NCBI GenBank assembly: GCA_903898215.1
Contig: CAIUEQ010000303.1
Location: 1-6,812 of the forward strand
Reading direction: 5' to 3'
Length of the DNA stretch: 6,812 bases
DNA from: an uncultured Bacteroidota bacterium
Lineage (GTDB): Bacteria; Bacteroidota; Bacteroidia; UKL13-3
Below are positions 5,154-6,812 of this stretch, one piece after another; the stretch's first letter is position 1; each line of letters opens with the position of its first letter. The position numbers and the translations under genes were made by a program. The notes beneath the pieces were generated by a model. The model searched no databases and had not been told where the DNA came from. It saw nothing but the letters and a program-made list of their open reading frames with translations.

Positions 5154-6812
5154 ATGATTTCACGATTTATTCGCAGACCAGTATTATCCATTGTAATTTC
5201 TCTGATTATTGTACTATTAGGTACATTGTCGTTAACACAATTACCTATCACACAATTTCCAAATATTGCTCCACCTGAAGTAAATGTAACAACAAAATAT
5301 ATCGGAGCAAATGCAGAGGTATGTGTTAAAGCTGTTGTTACCACACTTGAAAGAGCAATTAACGGTGTGCCTGGAATGGCTTATATGACATCCGTTTCAG
5401 GAAATGACGGAACAAGTATCATACAAATAATTTTCAAGGCAGGTGTTGACCCCGACATTGCCGCTGTAAATGTTCAGAATAGAGTTTCATCAGTTTTTGA
5501 TGAGTTGCCACAAGAAGTTATAAAATCAGGGGTAATTGTAGAAAAAATACAGAACAGCATGTTACTTTATTTAAATCTATTAAGTAACAACACTTCATTG
5601 GATGAAAAATTCCTATTCAATTACACTGATATTAATATCATGCCTGAGCTAAAACGAATTGATGGTATTGGATATGCAAAAATTATGGGGCAAAGAGAAT
5701 ACGCCATGCGTATATGGATGAACCCAAATAAAATGGCGAATTACAATTTGTCAACCGATGATGTAATCAGAAGTTTGAAAGAACAAAATATAGAATCGGC
5801 TCCGGGCAAAATTGGGGAAAGCTCTGGAAGAAAGCCTCAATCATTACAATATGTATTAAAATATACCGGAAAATATCAGAAAGAAGAACAATACGAAAAT
5901 ATTATAGTAAAGTATAATGCTAATGGCGAATTTATTCGTCTGAAAGATATTGCTGAAATCGAATTTGGTTCGCAGGATTATGATGTATTATCAAAAGAAA
6001 ACGGAAAACCCTCGGCAGCTATTTTATTAAAACAAAGACCAGGCAGCAATGCTAGCGAGGTTATAAAAAATATCAAAAATAAAATGGCTGAATTGAAAGT
6101 AGCTTTTCCTGCCGGTATTGATTATACAATTAGTTATGATGTTTCACAATTTCTAGATGCTTCAATCAATGAAGTAATCATCACATTAATTGAGGCTTTT
6201 TTGCTGGTGGCTCTTGTTGTTTTTATTTTTCTTCAGGATTTTCGCTCTACACTTATTCCTGCCATTGCGGTTCCTGTTTCACTTATCGGCACATTTTTTT
6301 TTATGCAATTGTTTGGTTTTTCACTGAACATGATTACACTCTTTGCACTTGTACTTGCAATTGGAATTGTAGTTGACGATGCTATAGTTGTAGTGGAAGC
6401 AGTACACGCAAAAATGGAACATTCAAACATTGGTGTAAGAGAAGCAACTGAGCAAGCCATGTCTGAAATAAGCGGTGCAATTATCGCTATTACTTTGGTG
6501 ATGTCGGCCGTATTTGTTCCTGTTACTTTCATGTCTGGACCAACTGGTATTTTTTATCGGCAATTTTCACTTACCATGGCAATCTCCATTATACTTTCTG
6601 GAATTATTGCACTAACTCTTACTCCCGCTCTTTGTGTATTATTACTTAAAAATAATTATGGGAAAAGTAAAAAGAAAAACAAACTAAATAGCTTTTTTAA
6701 TGGCTTTAATTATTGGTACAATGGATTAGCAGAAAAATACAAATCACTGTTAGAAATTATTGCCAACCGAAAGTTAATAACCTTTTTAATTTTGTTGATT
6801 TTTTGCATTGCA
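5154..6812 (+). CDS. RND multidrug efflux permease (AcrB/MexB, HAE1 type), 3' partial
   Basis: The frame runs open from the ATG at 5154 to the window end, giving 553 residues, about half of the usual 1,030-1,060. It is a proton-driven inner-membrane pump that works as a trimer with the adaptor encoded upstream. TM1 is about 10-30 and is followed by PITQFPNIAPPEV, a family hallmark. The periplasmic porter region (about 31-337) contains VQNRV (107-111). TM2 is about 338-360, ending in FLQD; TM3 366-386; TM4 390-414; TM5 439-459; TM6 472-498 with LTPALC; TM7 is just starting at the edge. The proton-relay aspartates Asp408 and Asp409 in TM4 (VVDDAIVVVE) match AcrB Asp407/Asp408. The DD pair indicates the hydrophobe/amphiphile branch (HAE1) rather than the heavy-metal CusA branch. 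No frameshift is seen. Drugs, bile salts or other amphiphiles are plausible substrates; the specific one is unknown. An outer-membrane factor gene is expected downstream. Confidence 0.95.
   Translation, partial: MISRFIRRPVLSIVISLIIVLLGTLSLTQLPITQFPNIAPPEVNVTTKYIGANAEVCVKAVVTTLERAINGVPGMAYMTSVSGNDGTSIIQIIFKAGVDPDIAAVNVQNRVSSVFDELPQEVIKSGVIVEKIQNSMLLYLNLLSNNTSLDEKFLFNYTDINIMPELKRIDGIGYAKIMGQREYAMRIWMNPNKMANYNLSTDDVIRSLKEQNIESAPGKIGESSGRKPQSLQYVLKYTGKYQKEEQYENIIVKYNANGEFIRLKDIAEIEFGSQDYDVLSKENGKPSAAILLKQRPGSNASEVIKNIKNKMAELKVAFPAGIDYTISYDVSQFLDASINEVIITLIEAFLLVALVVFIFLQDFRSTLIPAIAVPVSLIGTFFFMQLFGFSLNMITLFALVLAIGIVVDDAIVVVEAVHAKMEHSNIGVREATEQAMSEISGAIIAITLVMSAVFVPVTFMSGPTGIFYRQFSLTMAISIILSGIIALTLTPALCVLLLKNNYGKSKKKNKLNSFFNGFNYWYNGLAEKYKSLLEIIANRKLITFLILLIFCIA

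Noticed and set aside
5114..5344. Minus-strand frame covering the adaptor-permease junction.
   Set aside because: The plus strand encodes the start and TM1 of the RND permease in an uninterrupted frame, so this is its shadow.
6233..6532. Minus-strand Ser/Thr/Ile-rich frame of 99 codons.
   Set aside because: It is antisense to TM3-TM5 of the permease including the Asp408/Asp409 pair. The Ser/Thr/Ile/Ala-rich composition is what antisense of membrane segments gives.

Overview
The window is AT-rich and looks like a chromosomal segment of a Bacteroidota species. This rests on the protein styles (a TPR protein ending in a BamE-like module, a lipoprotein-type RND adaptor, a permease opening with ITQFPNIAPPEV), on the near absence of Shine-Dalgarno sequences, and on one match to the Bacteroidota -7 promoter motif TAnnTTTG. 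The presence of fdhD and mobA suggests an organism that makes molybdenum- or tungsten-dependent formate dehydrogenase, plausibly an anaerobic or facultative marine or gut lineage. No RNA gene, CRISPR array, insertion sequence or phage gene is visible.

Layout, left to right. (1) 2-910, plus strand: the 3' part of a TPR-repeat protein with a C-terminal SmpA/OmlA/BamE-like module, closed by a hairpin terminator at 921-940. (2) 1069-3520: a molybdoenzyme-maturation block. It holds mobA (plus), a short-chain dehydrogenase (minus, convergent with mobA) and fdhD (plus, divergent from the dehydrogenase). MobA adds a nucleotide to molybdopterin, and FdhD delivers sulfur to the metal centre of formate dehydrogenase. 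The formate dehydrogenase genes themselves are not in the window. (3) 3596-3904: a small exported protein of unknown function ending in Cys-Pro-Pro-Pro-Pro-Lys-Ala. (4) 4007-6812: an RND efflux operon with a periplasmic adaptor lipoprotein, then 31 bp, then an HAE1-type inner-membrane permease cut by the window end. An outer-membrane factor (TolC/OprM type) is expected downstream but not seen. A clean inverted repeat with an extra half-site at 3927-3955, just ahead of the efflux operon, is the best candidate regulatory site.

Most genes belong to well-known families and I see no convincing new multi-gene system. The parts that deserve a second look are the unrecognised small secreted protein next to the efflux pump, the operator-like repeat between them, and the dehydrogenase lodged between mobA and fdhD.
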